Shown here piece by piece: positions 25,326-33,873 of a DNA stretch of 64,000 nt. The first letter of the stretch is position 1. Every line of letters begins with the position of its first letter. The notes beneath the pieces were generated by a model. The model saw only the letters and a list, made by a program, of their open reading frames with translations. It made no database searches and was not told the DNA's origin. The DNA is from Chloroflexi bacterium bin20 (GTDB lineage: Bacteria; Chloroflexota; Anaerolineae; Aggregatilineales; Phototrophicaceae): positions 186,001 to 250,000 of the forward strand of contig MPMG01000003.1 in NCBI GenBank assembly GCA_002238485.1. The letters are read 5' to 3'. Both the position numbers and the translations under genes were made by a program.

Positions 25326-28300
25326 ATGAGCGTCATCAGCGACTATCTTTCGGAAATTCAATCCAAGTACAAGACCGATGTAGCCGGCGAACACGCCTAT
25401 CGCCCGGCGCTGGAGAAACTGCTGCAATCGGCGGACGCTGGACTGAACGCCGTCAACGACCCAGCGCGTACAGCAATTGGCATGCCCGATTTCGTCGTTC
25501 TGCGTCAGCCCGGCAACGTGCCCATTGGCATCGTCGAAGCGAAAGACATCGGCAACCAGTTGAGCCGTACCGAAAAGACAGGGCAAATCAAGCGATACCT
25601 GGCGCATGGCAATCTGATTCTGACGAATTACCTGGAGTTTCGCTGGTATGTGAATGGAGAAAAGATCGAAACCGTCCGAATAGCAAGAGTAAAGAGCGGC
25701 AAGATAACCCGCATCTCTACAGCTTACGGCGACTTGACCAATATGCTGCGTCGATTCGCCCAGCAAACGACCCAATCTGTGAACAGCGCCCAGGAATTGG
25801 CGGAGCGGCTCGCTCGCAGCGCGCAGTTCATCGCGCACTTTATTGAAAAGGATCTCAAGAGCAGTACACCAAGCGCGAATCTGCAAAATCAGATGGCTGC
25901 CTTCCAGAAAACGTTGCTGCCCGATCTCGACATCGCCAGTTTCGCCGATATGTACGCTCAAACCCTCGCTTACGGGCTATTTGCATCACGGGTGAATTAT
26001 CCCGGCGATCCGTCAAAATTTAGCTTGCTCGGGGCGGCCGAAGACATACCCCGCACCAATCCCTTCCTGCGCGACCTCTTCTATCACAGCCGCTTCGACA
26101 TCGGCAAACGACTAACATGGATGGCTGAGAGCCTGGTCGAGATCCTGCGCCACACCGATATGGACAGCATCCTCGCTCACTTCGGTCGGCGAACTGCACA
26201 GACCGACCCCGTTCTGCATTTCTACGAGACCTTCCTGCGCGCCTACAATCCGAGTCTGCGAGAAACGCGCGGCGTCTACTACACGCCCGAGCCAGTCGTG
26301 AAATACATCGTGCGCAGCGTCGACCACATCCTCAAAACCCGTTTTGATCGACCGCGCGGATTGGCCGACGAGAACGCGCTGATTCTTGATCCAGCCGTAG
26401 GGACGGGAACATTCCTGTATTTTGTCATTGAGCAGATAAAAGAGGCATTCGCCGGTCAGCAGGGCTTGTGGAAGAGCTATGTACGGGAGCACCTGCTGCC
26501 GCGCCTCTTCGGCTTCGAACTGCTGATGGCACCCTACACCGTCGCTCACATGAACCTGAGCTTGCAATTAAAAGATGCCGGTTATGACTTCAAGGAAGGC
26601 GAACGGCTGGGCATCTATTTGACCAATTCACTGGAAGAAGCGGTCGAAGCGCCGCCGCTGCCCTTTGCCAATTTCATCGTCGAAGAAGCCAACACCGCCG
26701 CCGAAATCAAGCGCGACAAGCCGATAATGGTCGTGCTTGGCAATCCGCCATACTCCATTCACTCCGAAAATGACGGTAAATTGATAAACCAACTGATGGA
26801 GCGGTACAAAGCTTTGGTCCGACACGAACAGAACATTCAACCTCTATCAGATGACTACATCAAGTTTCTTCGCTTCGCTCACGATAGAATTGAACGCACA
26901 GGTCATGGTGTAATTGGATTCATTACGAATCATACGTACTTGACTGGTCTACTGCATAGAGGAATGCGAAGCGAACTTATCAAGTCGTTTGATGAGATAT
27001 ATATTCTTGACCTACACGGCAATTATCGTAGAGGATTGTCTTCACCAGATGGGGCGGCCGATGAAAATGTCTTTGATATCGGACAAGGCGTAGCAATAGT
27101 CGTTTTGGTCAAACTGGAGAAAAGCACTGCCGACACAGGTGTATACCATTTCGAACTTTGGGGAAAGCGACCCTTTAAGTATCGTTACTTGAAGAGGAAT
27201 TCTATCCGGACGACACGATGGAATAAACTTCAACCTAGTTCGCCGAACTACTTCTTTGCTCCACATGATGACACCCACTCTGAAGAATACAATTGCTACG
27301 TTAGTGTCGAAAACGTCTTCGGAAGTAAGAGTACTGGGTTCGAAACTGGAAGGGATGCACACCTTATCCAGTTTGATAAGCATAGCATTAGGCACTTAGT
27401 AGCAGATTTGGCTAACCAAGAAATCAGCCCTGCCAAAATTGAGGAGTGTTACTCTATCAGGAACACAAGTGGCTGGAATGTGTCAAAGAGGCGCACGGCT
27501 TTGTTCAATAAGGGATATCAATGCAGACATAATCGTGCGATATCTTATCGACCCTTCGATTCAAGATTTACCTATTACCATGGTTTATTGCGTCGAGCAC
27601 AGTGGGAGAATCTGCGCCATACTTTGCGGGATAATCTCGCGCTAATTGCATCAAGAATCATCAAGGGCGAAATTCCGAATCATGCCTTTGTTTCGACCCT
27701 TCCTGTTGAAAAGATATTCCTATCGCCAAGAACCTCCAACAATGCCTTCGTATTCCCTCTTTATTTGTTCCCCAAGACTGACGAGGTTGACACAGGCGAT
27801 GACGCCAGCGAATTCCCGCTAAGCCACAAGGGCCGCCGACCCAACCTGTCCAAAGCCTTTGTCGCCGACATGGAAACCAAACTCGGCCTGCCCTTCCAAA
27901 CCGAAGGCAGCGCTTTTGCCGAAGGCGATGACGCGCCCGATTGCTTCGGTCCCGAAGATGTCTTCTATTACGCCTACGCCATTTTCCACAGCCCGACCTA
28001 CCGCGAGCGTTACGCAGAGTTCCTTAAAATCGACTTCCCTCGCCTGCCCTTAACAGCAGATCTGAGCCTCTTTGCCAATTTGGTCAAGCTCGGCGCGGAG
28101 TTAGTAGACCTGCACCTGATGAAATCGGCGAAGCTGTCGGACTTCATTACGACATTTGATATTGAAGGCGACAATGAAGTAGCTCGTGGATTTCCTAAAT
28201 ACAACGAGGTCAAGCAATGTGTGGAAATCAACAAGACTCAATACTTCGGCGGCATTTCGCCCGAAATCTGGGACTTCCACATCGGCGGCTATCGCGTGGC

Positions 28301-28445
28301 CGACAAATGGCTTAAAGACCGGCGCGGCCGAAAACTAGCATACGAAGACTTGAAGCACTATCAGAAAATCATCGTCGCTCTGTCGGAAACCAGGCGCATC
28401 ATGTCCGAAATCGACGCAGCGATTCCGCGTTTCCCGATAGCGTAG
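25326..28445 (+). CDS. single-polypeptide restriction-modification enzyme (type IIG / ISP-like, N6-adenine)
   Basis: 1039 residues. The N-terminal nuclease has a PD-(D/E)xK core: Asp55 in GMPDFVVL and Glu71-x-Lys73 in IVEAK. Next is the methyltransferase: ETRGVYYTPEPVV, SAM-binding motif I LDPAVGTGTF (about 354) and the N6-adenine motif NPPYS (about 472). The C-terminal end carries the pattern GGYRVADKWLKDRRGR and HYQKIIVALSETRRIM, typical of the specificity domain of LlaBIII/type ISP-related enzymes. There is no helicase part. Bases of about 26.76-27.76 kb are visibly AT-richer than both ends, suggesting replacement of the target-recognition region. No separate specificity or regulatory gene is adjacent. 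Confidence 0.88.
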   Translation: MSVISDYLSEIQSKYKTDVAGEHAYRPALEKLLQSADAGLNAVNDPARTAIGMPDFVVLRQPGNVPIGIVEAKDIGNQLSRTEKTGQIKRYLAHGNLILTNYLEFRWYVNGEKIETVRIARVKSGKITRISTAYGDLTNMLRRFAQQTTQSVNSAQELAERLARSAQFIAHFIEKDLKSSTPSANLQNQMAAFQKTLLPDLDIASFADMYAQTLAYGLFASRVNYPGDPSKFSLLGAAEDIPRTNPFLRDLFYHSRFDIGKRLTWMAESLVEILRHTDMDSILAHFGRRTAQTDPVLHFYETFLRAYNPSLRETRGVYYTPEPVVKYIVRSVDHILKTRFDRPRGLADENALILDPAVGTGTFLYFVIEQIKEAFAGQQGLWKSYVREHLLPRLFGFELLMAPYTVAHMNLSLQLKDAGYDFKEGERLGIYLTNSLEEAVEAPPLPFANFIVEEANTAAEIKRDKPIMVVLGNPPYSIHSENDGKLINQLMERYKALVRHEQNIQPLSDDYIKFLRFAHDRIERTGHGVIGFITNHTYLTGLLHRGMRSELIKSFDEIYILDLHGNYRRGLSSPDGAADENVFDIGQGVAIVVLVKLEKSTADTGVYHFELWGKRPFKYRYLKRNSIRTTRWNKLQPSSPNYFFAPHDDTHSEEYNCYVSVENVFGSKSTGFETGRDAHLIQFDKHSIRHLVADLANQEISPAKIEECYSIRNTSGWNVSKRRTALFNKGYQCRHNRAISYRPFDSRFTYYHGLLRRAQWENLRHTLRDNLALIASRIIKGEIPNHAFVSTLPVEKIFLSPRTSNNAFVFPLYLFPKTDEVDTGDDASEFPLSHKGRRPNLSKAFVADMETKLGLPFQTEGSAFAEGDDAPDCFGPEDVFYYAYAIFHSPTYRERYAEFLKIDFPRLPLTADLSLFANLVKLGAELVDLHLMKSAKLSDFITTFDIEGDNEVARGFPKYNEVKQCVEINKTQYFGGISPEIWDFHIGGYRVADKWLKDRRGRKLAYEDLKHYQKIIVALSETRRIMSEIDAAIPRFPIA

Positions 28446-28449
28446 CTGC

Positions 28450-29901
28450 CTAAATCTCAGCCAATTCCCGCCAAGCCTCGCCGATGCGCAGAAAGCCTTC
28501 TTCAATTAGGGCTGGCGGATGCAGGCCGAAGTTCAGCCGCAGCGCATGTTTGTGTCCGCCACGCGTCGAGAATTGATTGCCCGGCGCAAAAGCTGCTCCT
28601 TGTTCCAGCGCCGCTTGCAGCAAGTCCGCCGCGTTGGGGCCCGCCGCCGGCAGCTCTGCCCACAGATACAAGCCGCCCTGCGGAGAAAACCAGCTTGCGC
28701 CAGCTGGAAAGTGTCGCTGGGCAGCCGCCAATGCCGCTCCTCGCCGCCGCCGCAGTTCCAGCCGATTACGCTCCAGTTGCTTCCCCAGCACGCCCCGCTC
28801 CAGCAGCAGGTGAATAGCGCGCTGATTCAAGCCCGATGTCGAGATATCAGCCGCTTGTTTGACCCGCACCAGCCGTTCGTACCATGCGCCGTCCGCCACA
28901 AGATAACCGATGCGCACGCCCGGCAGCAGCACCTTGGTGAAGGCGTTGGTATGAATGACCACGCCGCTTTCATCCAGCGCCTTTAACGGAGGCAGCGCCT
29001 CGCCATCAAAGCGGAATTCGCGGTAGACCTCGTCTTCCAGGACGGGGATGCGCAGCCGGGCCGCGAGTCGCACCAGTTGTCGGCGGCGGTGCAGGGGCAT
29101 CAAGTGTCCGGTCGGGTTTTGATAGCTGGGCATGACATAGATGAGGCGAGGCTGCAAGTCGCGGCAAGCCCGCTCCAAGGCATCGATGCGTATGCCCTGG
29201 TCATCGACCGGCAAGCCATGGATGCGCACGCGCCGCGCCTGGGCGATGTCGATGATGCCCAGATAGGTCGGGTCGGCGGTCAGCAAGGTCTCGCCTTGCT
29301 TCATCAGCGATTGCACGACCAGGTCGATGGCTTGCTGTGCGCCGCCGGTGATCAACACATCCTGGTGGCGGCAACGAATGCCAATCGCCCGCACATAATC
29401 GCGCACGGCGATGCGCAGCGGTTGATACCCTTCCGCCACTTCGTAGGACAGAGCGTCTGCGCCATCTCGATCGATGACTTGATTGATGGCGTCTTGCAGA
29501 TAGCGCACCGGGAAGAACTCGGTGGGTGGCGTGCCGCCGCTGAAGTCGATGATGCCTTCACGGCGGTCTTTGCGCAGCATGTGACGCAGGGCGGGGGCGC
29601 GCCGACTCGGTTCGGGAAGCTGTGAGCGAGGCATGGCGCTGGGGACCGTCTGGCGCGCGACATAGGTGCCTTTGCCCACCTGGCTGCTGAGCAAACCTGC
29701 GCCGCGCAGTTCGCTGTAGGCATTGACGACGCTGATGCGGCTGATGTCCTGCTGGCGGGCGAGCGAGCGGCTGGCTGGCAGACGAGCGCCGGCGGGCAGA
29801 TCGCCGCTTTCGATCATGCTGCGGATTTGCGCGATCAGCTGGCGATAGATCGGTGTTGCGCTTTTGCGGTCCAGTGTGATGTTGAGCGCCGACTTGGTCA
29901 T
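28450..29901 (-). CDS. MocR/PdxR-type GntR regulator with aminotransferase domain
   Basis: 483 residues. The N-terminal GntR winged helix (about 1-75) has PIYRQLIAQIRSMIESGDL and LPASRSLARQQDISR. A linker leads to a fold-type-I aminotransferase domain (about 110-480) with YQNPTGHLMP and the PLP lysine in AFTKVLLPGVRIGY. Such proteins sense PLP or a related amino compound and control genes for PLP synthesis, GABA or transport. The neighbours do not point to a target. It converges with the restriction-modification gene, leaving a gap of four bases. Start chosen at MTKSALN, just before the winged helix. Confidence 0.9.
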   Translation of the reverse strand: MTKSALNITLDRKSATPIYRQLIAQIRSMIESGDLPAGARLPASRSLARQQDISRISVVNAYSELRGAGLLSSQVGKGTYVARQTVPSAMPRSQLPEPSRRAPALRHMLRKDRREGIIDFSGGTPPTEFFPVRYLQDAINQVIDRDGADALSYEVAEGYQPLRIAVRDYVRAIGIRCRHQDVLITGGAQQAIDLVVQSLMKQGETLLTADPTYLGIIDIAQARRVRIHGLPVDDQGIRIDALERACRDLQPRLIYVMPSYQNPTGHLMPLHRRRQLVRLAARLRIPVLEDEVYREFRFDGEALPPLKALDESGVVIHTNAFTKVLLPGVRIGYLVADGAWYERLVRVKQAADISTSGLNQRAIHLLLERGVLGKQLERNRLELRRRRGAALAAAQRHFPAGASWFSPQGGLYLWAELPAAGPNAADLLQAALEQGAAFAPGNQFSTRGGHKHALRLNFGLHPPALIEEGFLRIGEAWRELAEI

Positions 29902-29993
29902 CATGATCAAGACTATAGCGCTTGACAAGCCCAATCTGCCACGCGCTGTCGGACAAGCGGCGCCGTTGGCATTTCAGGTGATGCGCGCCCCTG

Positions 29994-30002
29994 TGTTACA
30001 AT
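29994..30002 (+). promoter_or_regulatory. extended -10 promoter of the UGA-interrupted methyltransferase
   Basis: TGT-TACAAT. Transcription would start near 30009, leaving a leader of about 24 bases that contains GGGGGCGAG as ribosome binding site before the ATG at 30033. An intact promoter argues against a decayed gene. Confidence 0.45.
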
Positions 30003-30032
30003 CCCGCCAGCGCAACAACCGGGGGCGAGCCA

Positions 30033-30740
30033 ATGGCAACGCGCAGCGACAGCGCCGGGCTGGAAAAAGCCCATCTGCTGGATATGTTGCCCACAGAGGC
30101 AGGGCATGTGCTGGAGATAGGCTGTGGCGACGGGCGACTGACACGCAAGTACCACGATCGCGCCAAGAGCGTGGTGGGCATCGATCTGCCAGATACCTTG
30201 GAGACAGCCAGTTTCGATGACATGCCACAAGCGCAGTGCCTGGCTGCCAGCGCCATAGAACTCCCCTTCCGCGATGGTTGCTTTGACGGGGCGATCTTCG
30301 CGCTGTCATTCTGATGAATCGACATTGAGGGCATGGTCCATGCCCTGTCAGAAGCGCGGCGAACGCTCAAGCCCGGCGGTTGGCTGATCGACCTGCGCCC
30401 CACCAAGCGCGACCGCAGAATCGAGCTGGATATGCCCGGCGGCTGCGTGTACATCGGCGAGGTTGATGCCAGCGCCACCAGCCCTGAGCGCGACGCGGCC
30501 GACGCTGCGCTGGGTGATGCCATCGCTGCGAAGCAATTGCGCGCCCGGCACAGCGCTCTTTTCGAGATCGTCATCGACTGCGACAGCGCTGATGACCTGC
30601 GCGACTATGCGAAAGGATTCCGTCGCAGCCGGTTGCCCGCCTTTATCCTGCCGCGAATCGAAGAATTGACCGCCCATGCCGACGACTTCCTCATCCGCAT
30701 CCGCCGCGAAATGACCATCGCGCTGTATAGACGTCTCTAG
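30033..30740 (+). CDS. SAM-dependent methyltransferase with two consecutive in-frame UGA codons; putative tandem-selenocysteine protein
   Basis: Seen: one frame runs from ATG 30033 to TAG 30740 (235 residues) and is broken only by TGA TGA at 30312-30317 (residues 94 and 95). Before them lie motif I VLEIGCGDGRL, VVGIDLP and FDGAIFALSF; after them IDIEGMVHALSEARRTLKPG and a normal C-terminal half. The two halves make one complete class I methyltransferase, with no frame change. A hairpin with a GGUC loop starts 11 bases after the second UGA. Known: bacterial selenocysteine insertion needs UGA plus a SECIS hairpin close downstream. Inferred: both UGA codons may be read as selenocysteine at a position where, as I recall, relatives carry Cys-Cys. 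Alternatives are a pseudogene or separate ORFs 30033-30314 and 30333-30740. Confidence 0.65.
30329..30345 (+). promoter_or_regulatory. bacterial SECIS-like hairpin inside the methyltransferase gene
   Basis: GGGCAT-GGTCC-ATGCCC: a six-base-pair G/C-rich stem with a five-base loop; the full inverted repeat is GGGCATGG/CCATGCCC. The loop has GGUC, as in the E. coli fdhF SECIS, where the loop G and U contact SelB. GGUC starts 17 bases after the second UGA and 20 after the first; in fdhF the distance is 18. Confidence 0.6.
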
Positions 30741-30766
30741 GCGGCGCTGGTCGCGGGTATACGCCG

Positions 30767-30794
30767 TTGCATTGCCAGGCATTTGCGTTACACT
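30767..30794 (+). promoter_or_regulatory. promoter of the BMP-family binding protein gene
   Basis: TTGCAT (30767-30772), 16 bases, TACACT (30789-30794). The leader then holds the GGAGG ribosome binding site before the ATG at 30844. Confidence 0.5.
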
Positions 30795-30843
30795 TGGGTC
30801 GTGGTACGTCCCGTCCAATTTCATTCCCGTGGAGGAAGGTAAT

Positions 30844-32103
30844 ATGCGCAAGTTTCCCTTGTTCGTGCTGGCAGTCGCTGTCGTGTTGGCTTTGGTCGCG
30901 CCGGCCGCAGCGCAGAGCGACCTTGTCGTTGGCGTCGTGCTGGTGGGTCCCAACGACGACCGCGGCTGGAGCACATCGCATCACGAAGCTGGCGAATATG
31001 TCGCAGCAAAGACGGGCGCGACAATTCTGGAATTTGAAAGCCTCAACCCCGCCGACTCGCCCGAAACCACCCTCATGGACGTGGTGGAATTCATGGTTGA
31101 TGATGGCGCTTCAGTCATCTTCACCACATCCGACAGTTTCGAAGAAGACACCAATGTCGTAGCCGCCGCTTTCCCCGATGTCACATTCATTAACATCACT
31201 GGCAGCAACGCCATTCAGTCCAGCAGCATCGTCGAAGGCGAGCACGCCATGATGCACGAGTTGCCCGAGCTGCCGTCCGCCAACATCGGCAACTTCAATA
31301 CCTATATGGAGCTGCCGCGTATGATCGCTGGCTGTGCCGCCGCCCTCACCAGCGAGTCGGGGCATATCGGTTATCTGGGCGCGCTGATCAACCCCGAAAC
31401 GCGCCGTCTGGCTGCCAGCAGCTATCTGGGCGCGCGTTATTGCGCCGACAACTACCGCGACGACATGTCCGCCGACGACATCACTTTCGAGGTCGTCTGG
31501 ATCGGCTTCTGGTTCAATATCCCGGGCGTGACGCTTGATCCGACCGAGGTGGCGCAGGGCTTCCTCGATGGTGGCGCCGATGTCATCATCAGCGGCATCG
31601 ACACCACCGAAGCCATCACAGTCTCCGGGCAATACATGGCAGAGGGCGATGCCAGCTATGGCGTGCCCTATGGCAATGTCAACGGCTGCAGCGAAGCGCC
31701 GGATGCCTGCCTGGGCGCGGCTTATTACAACTGGGGTCCCGCCTACCTGGATGTCGTCGAGCGCGTCATGGACGGCAGCTGGTCGCAAGAATGGATCTGG
31801 TGGGAGCCGAAGTGGGACGAGATCGGCGATGATGGCTTCTACACCGATAGCGATTACAGCGTCGGTGGCTATGTCTTTGGCGATGCGCTGAGCATGGAAA
31901 CGCGCGAGACGCTCAAAGCCTTCGCCCAGGAAATCCACGACTTCCAGACCGACCCCATGAATGCCGGGCAGATGTTCGGCTGGAGCGGACCGCTGAACCT
32001 GCAAGATGGCAGTCCGCTGGCTGGTGACATGGAAGCTGTCAGCTTGCTGGATATCTGGTTCTTGCCCCAGCTGCTGGAAGGCATGACTGGCGCAAGCGAG
32101 TAG
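30844..32103 (+). CDS. BMP-family (PnrA-like) substrate-binding protein
   Basis: 419 residues. MRKFPLFVLAVAVVLALVAPAAAQ is a cleavable signal peptide. The mature part has the BMP pattern: VVGVVLVGPNDDRGWSTSHHEAGEYV, a family signature in which substrate-binding residues follow, then VEFMVDDGASVIFTTSDSF and a long C-terminal lobe. Family members bind nucleosides or related compounds for ABC import. No ATPase or permease follows, so it may serve a transporter encoded elsewhere. Start fixed by GGAGGAAGG upstream. The gene ends in a repeat-rich spacer. Confidence 0.85.
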   Translation: MRKFPLFVLAVAVVLALVAPAAAQSDLVVGVVLVGPNDDRGWSTSHHEAGEYVAAKTGATILEFESLNPADSPETTLMDVVEFMVDDGASVIFTTSDSFEEDTNVVAAAFPDVTFINITGSNAIQSSSIVEGEHAMMHELPELPSANIGNFNTYMELPRMIAGCAAALTSESGHIGYLGALINPETRRLAASSYLGARYCADNYRDDMSADDITFEVVWIGFWFNIPGVTLDPTEVAQGFLDGGADVIISGIDTTEAITVSGQYMAEGDASYGVPYGNVNGCSEAPDACLGAAYYNWGPAYLDVVERVMDGSWSQEWIWWEPKWDEIGDDGFYTDSDYSVGGYVFGDALSMETRETLKAFAQEIHDFQTDPMNAGQMFGWSGPLNLQDGSPLAGDMEAVSLLDIWFLPQLLEGMTGASE

Positions 32104-32107
32104 ACAA

Positions 32108-32180
32108 GCCCCTCTGTCCCCCCGCGGGGCGAGGCACAAGAAAGTTCCCTCCCTCATTTTTGGGGGAGGGGTTTGAGGGC
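32108..32180. repeat. two palindromic C/G-tract repeat units in the spacer
   Basis: An inverted unit (on the minus strand ...GCGGGGGGACAGAGGGG..., 32108-32134) is followed by CCCTCCCTCATTTTTGGGGG and AGGGGTTTGAGGG (32149-32179). Both resemble the family represented by R1-R6. They fill the 88 bases between the genes at 32103 and 32192 and could also form a terminator. Confidence 0.55.
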
Positions 32181-32191
32181 AAGGCAATCTC

Positions 32192-33544
32192 ATGCGGGCG
32201 ATATTCAGGATTTGTCTGTACGCCCTGCTGCTGACTTTGCCTGCCCAGGCACAGGACACCCTCCCGCTCTACCTCTTCAACACCGTGATCGGCAGCCAGC
32301 CAGATTTGTTCGGCGGCGAGATGCCGGTGGCGCGCGGCCAATTATTCAATCATGGCGCGGAAGCCTACACGAATATCGCCCTAAGCCTGAGCGCCTATGA
32401 CACCGCTGATCAACTGATTGGCGAGGGCTTTGGCTACCTGGTGGATGCTTGCGGCACTGCGCTGCTGGACTACGCCCTGCCACCCGGCGCCTATCAAGGC
32501 TTCAGCGCGCCGTTTGAACTCTTCGCAGACGGCGATATCGCGCGCCTCGAGCTGGATGTGGCTGCCGATTCGGTCGCGCCACCGCCCACTTTTCCAGCCA
32601 TGCCAGGGGTTCGGCAAATCAGCGACAAAGAGGTCGTTTTGCTGGCGTGGCTGGACGACTCGGCTTTGATCTTCGGGGCCGGCTGTGATGGCGCGCTCTT
32701 CACCAGGCTGGACTGGCAACGTTACAGCCTGACGGATAATGCCCTTGTTGATATAGAGCATCCCGATGCGCAAAAGATGAGTCCCGACCTGATAGCCAAC
32801 AGCGGCGCAGCCATGATTACGCAAAGCGGCGAGCACAGCCCGGCGCTTTTTGACAGCTCACAGATGACTTTTCCGCCCAATGCGCGGCGAGTCGTTTATC
32901 AGAACGATTTGCACACGGTCTTTTCGGCCGAGCCCGATGGCAGCTTCCCGCGTTTGATTCACGATGGCTTGCATCAATACAGCCTGCGCGGCTTCCAGTG
33001 GGCAAGGCAGACCGGCGTCTTCCTGGCGGTCTATTTTGGCAGTTATGGCGAACCCGTGCGCTACTTCGCAGCCACCACCGCTGGACGTCTGCTGAGCCTG
33101 CGGCTGGAAGACATGCCCGCTTCTATCACAGTGCCGGCGCCCACAGACGATGGACTGGCGGCGCTGGTCGGGCGCGCGCAAGACGGCTTCGGCGGCTATT
33201 ATTTGCAGAATGTATATGGTGGCAGCCAACTGCTCTTTGAAGCCGAGTTGCCGGGCAACAATTTTCCTGCGCCGATCCTGGATGGCGAGCGCGTTTATGT
33301 CTTTGCCGAGGGTGATGTTGCGCCGCAGTTGCAATGTTATCGGCGCGATTCGGGCGAACTGCAGACGCTGACTGCGCTGCCATTGCGCTTGACGGGGGCG
33401 ACGCGGGCATGGGCTTGGCTGTCGCCAGGCGGCGAGCATATCGCGCTGTCTGCCAACGGCGCGGATGGCGGGCTGTGGCTGGTGGATGTGGCGGGAGATT
33501 GCGCAACCCCCCTCGGTCCCCCCGACAGGTCAGGGGGAGGCTAG
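32192..33544 (+). CDS. secreted protein of unknown function
   Basis: 450 residues. MRAIFRICLYALLLTLPAQAQ is a signal peptide. The first 110 mature residues look like a beta-sandwich (ARGQLFNHGAEAYTNIALSLSAYD, as in FxLYD-type domains); the remainder alternates short strands with SPGGEHIALSANGADGGLWL, suggesting a beta-propeller with WD40/TolB-like blades. No enzyme motif seen. The last residues, TPLGPPDRSGGG, and the stop are encoded by palindromic repeat R3, so the original C-terminus has been replaced or extended. The same TPLGPP phrase ends the racemase at 21989. Confidence 0.7.
   Translation: MRAIFRICLYALLLTLPAQAQDTLPLYLFNTVIGSQPDLFGGEMPVARGQLFNHGAEAYTNIALSLSAYDTADQLIGEGFGYLVDACGTALLDYALPPGAYQGFSAPFELFADGDIARLELDVAADSVAPPPTFPAMPGVRQISDKEVVLLAWLDDSALIFGAGCDGALFTRLDWQRYSLTDNALVDIEHPDAQKMSPDLIANSGAAMITQSGEHSPALFDSSQMTFPPNARRVVYQNDLHTVFSAEPDGSFPRLIHDGLHQYSLRGFQWARQTGVFLAVYFGSYGEPVRYFAATTAGRLLSLRLEDMPASITVPAPTDDGLAALVGRAQDGFGGYYLQNVYGGSQLLFEAELPGNNFPAPILDGERVYVFAEGDVAPQLQCYRRDSGELQTLTALPLRLTGATRAWAWLSPGGEHIALSANGADGGLWLVDVAGDCATPLGPPDRSGGG
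33506..33541 (-). repeat. dispersed palindromic C/G-tract repeat, copy R3 (inverted)
   Basis: Reverse complement of R2 with one more C. It lies in the last 39 bases of the secreted-protein gene and directly abuts the truncated toxin frame on the other strand, so its insertion shaped the ends of both genes. Confidence 0.8.
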
Positions 33545-33645
33545 AGCTTGAGCAGAAAGGGCGCAAAATCTCTATCAATTAGGCGATAAGTCTTTCTTAG
33601 CTGCTTGACCAAAGCATCGAATTCAGGAACCGTTCTTAAGAGCAT
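33541..33645 (-). pseudogene. truncated RelE/ParE-type toxin, N-terminal 34 residues only
   Basis: The frame on the minus strand starts at ATG 33645 inside the antitoxin gene and reads MLLRTVPEFDALVKQLRKTY and RLIDRDFAPFLLKL, then stops at TAG 33541-33543. The PEF-x-ALVKQLRKTY pattern and the IDxDF helix fit the first two helices of RelE/ParE-like toxins, which normally have about 85-110 residues. The frame ends exactly where repeat R3 begins, so the rest was lost or displaced by the repeat. A family call from 34 residues is tentative. Confidence 0.5.
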
Positions 33646-33835
33646 TGGCTTCTGCTTCTCGCTCCAACCGCCACTCCTCGAGAAATTCTTGAGCCGATCG
33701 TGTTTCTCCGCGTTCCGATTGTTGCCAGCTTCTCTCCAGGCTGCGCAGCAACTCGCGCTGTTCTGGCGTCAGATTCGCTTCTGCCTGCGCCTCTGCTTCT
33801 TGCTGCGCTTGTGCAATATCGCCAACCCTGTCCAT
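33623..33835 (-). CDS. putative antitoxin of a broken type II toxin-antitoxin pair
   Basis: 70 residues, strongly helical and charged: MDRVGDIAQAQQEAEAQAEA, then LTPEQRELLRSLERSWQQ and a Glu-rich C-terminus. Its 3' end overlaps the toxin remnant start by 23 bases, as is usual in such pairs. ATG 33835 has GGGAG seven bases upstream; longer in-frame starts run into the promoter at 33874-33903. There is no visible DNA-binding motif at the N-terminus, so the antitoxin assignment rests on gene order and composition. Confidence 0.5.
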   Translation of the reverse strand: MDRVGDIAQAQQEAEAQAEANLTPEQRELLRSLERSWQQSERGETRSAQEFLEEWRLEREAEANALKNGS

Positions 33836-33873
33836 ACGCATGCTCCCTTCTGCTGCCTCTTGCCCTGACAAAT

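Noticed and set aside
30033-30740. Simple frameshifted or decayed methyltransferase
   Set aside because: Both halves are in the same frame, the only lesions are two adjacent TGA codons, and a SECIS-like hairpin follows. It remains the main alternative but is less economical.
30033-30740. Genome-wide reassignment of UGA to Trp or Gly
   Set aside because: Other genes in the window end normally in TGA, for example at 1 base overlaps such as 15827-15830 and 59207-59210, and show no internal TGA.
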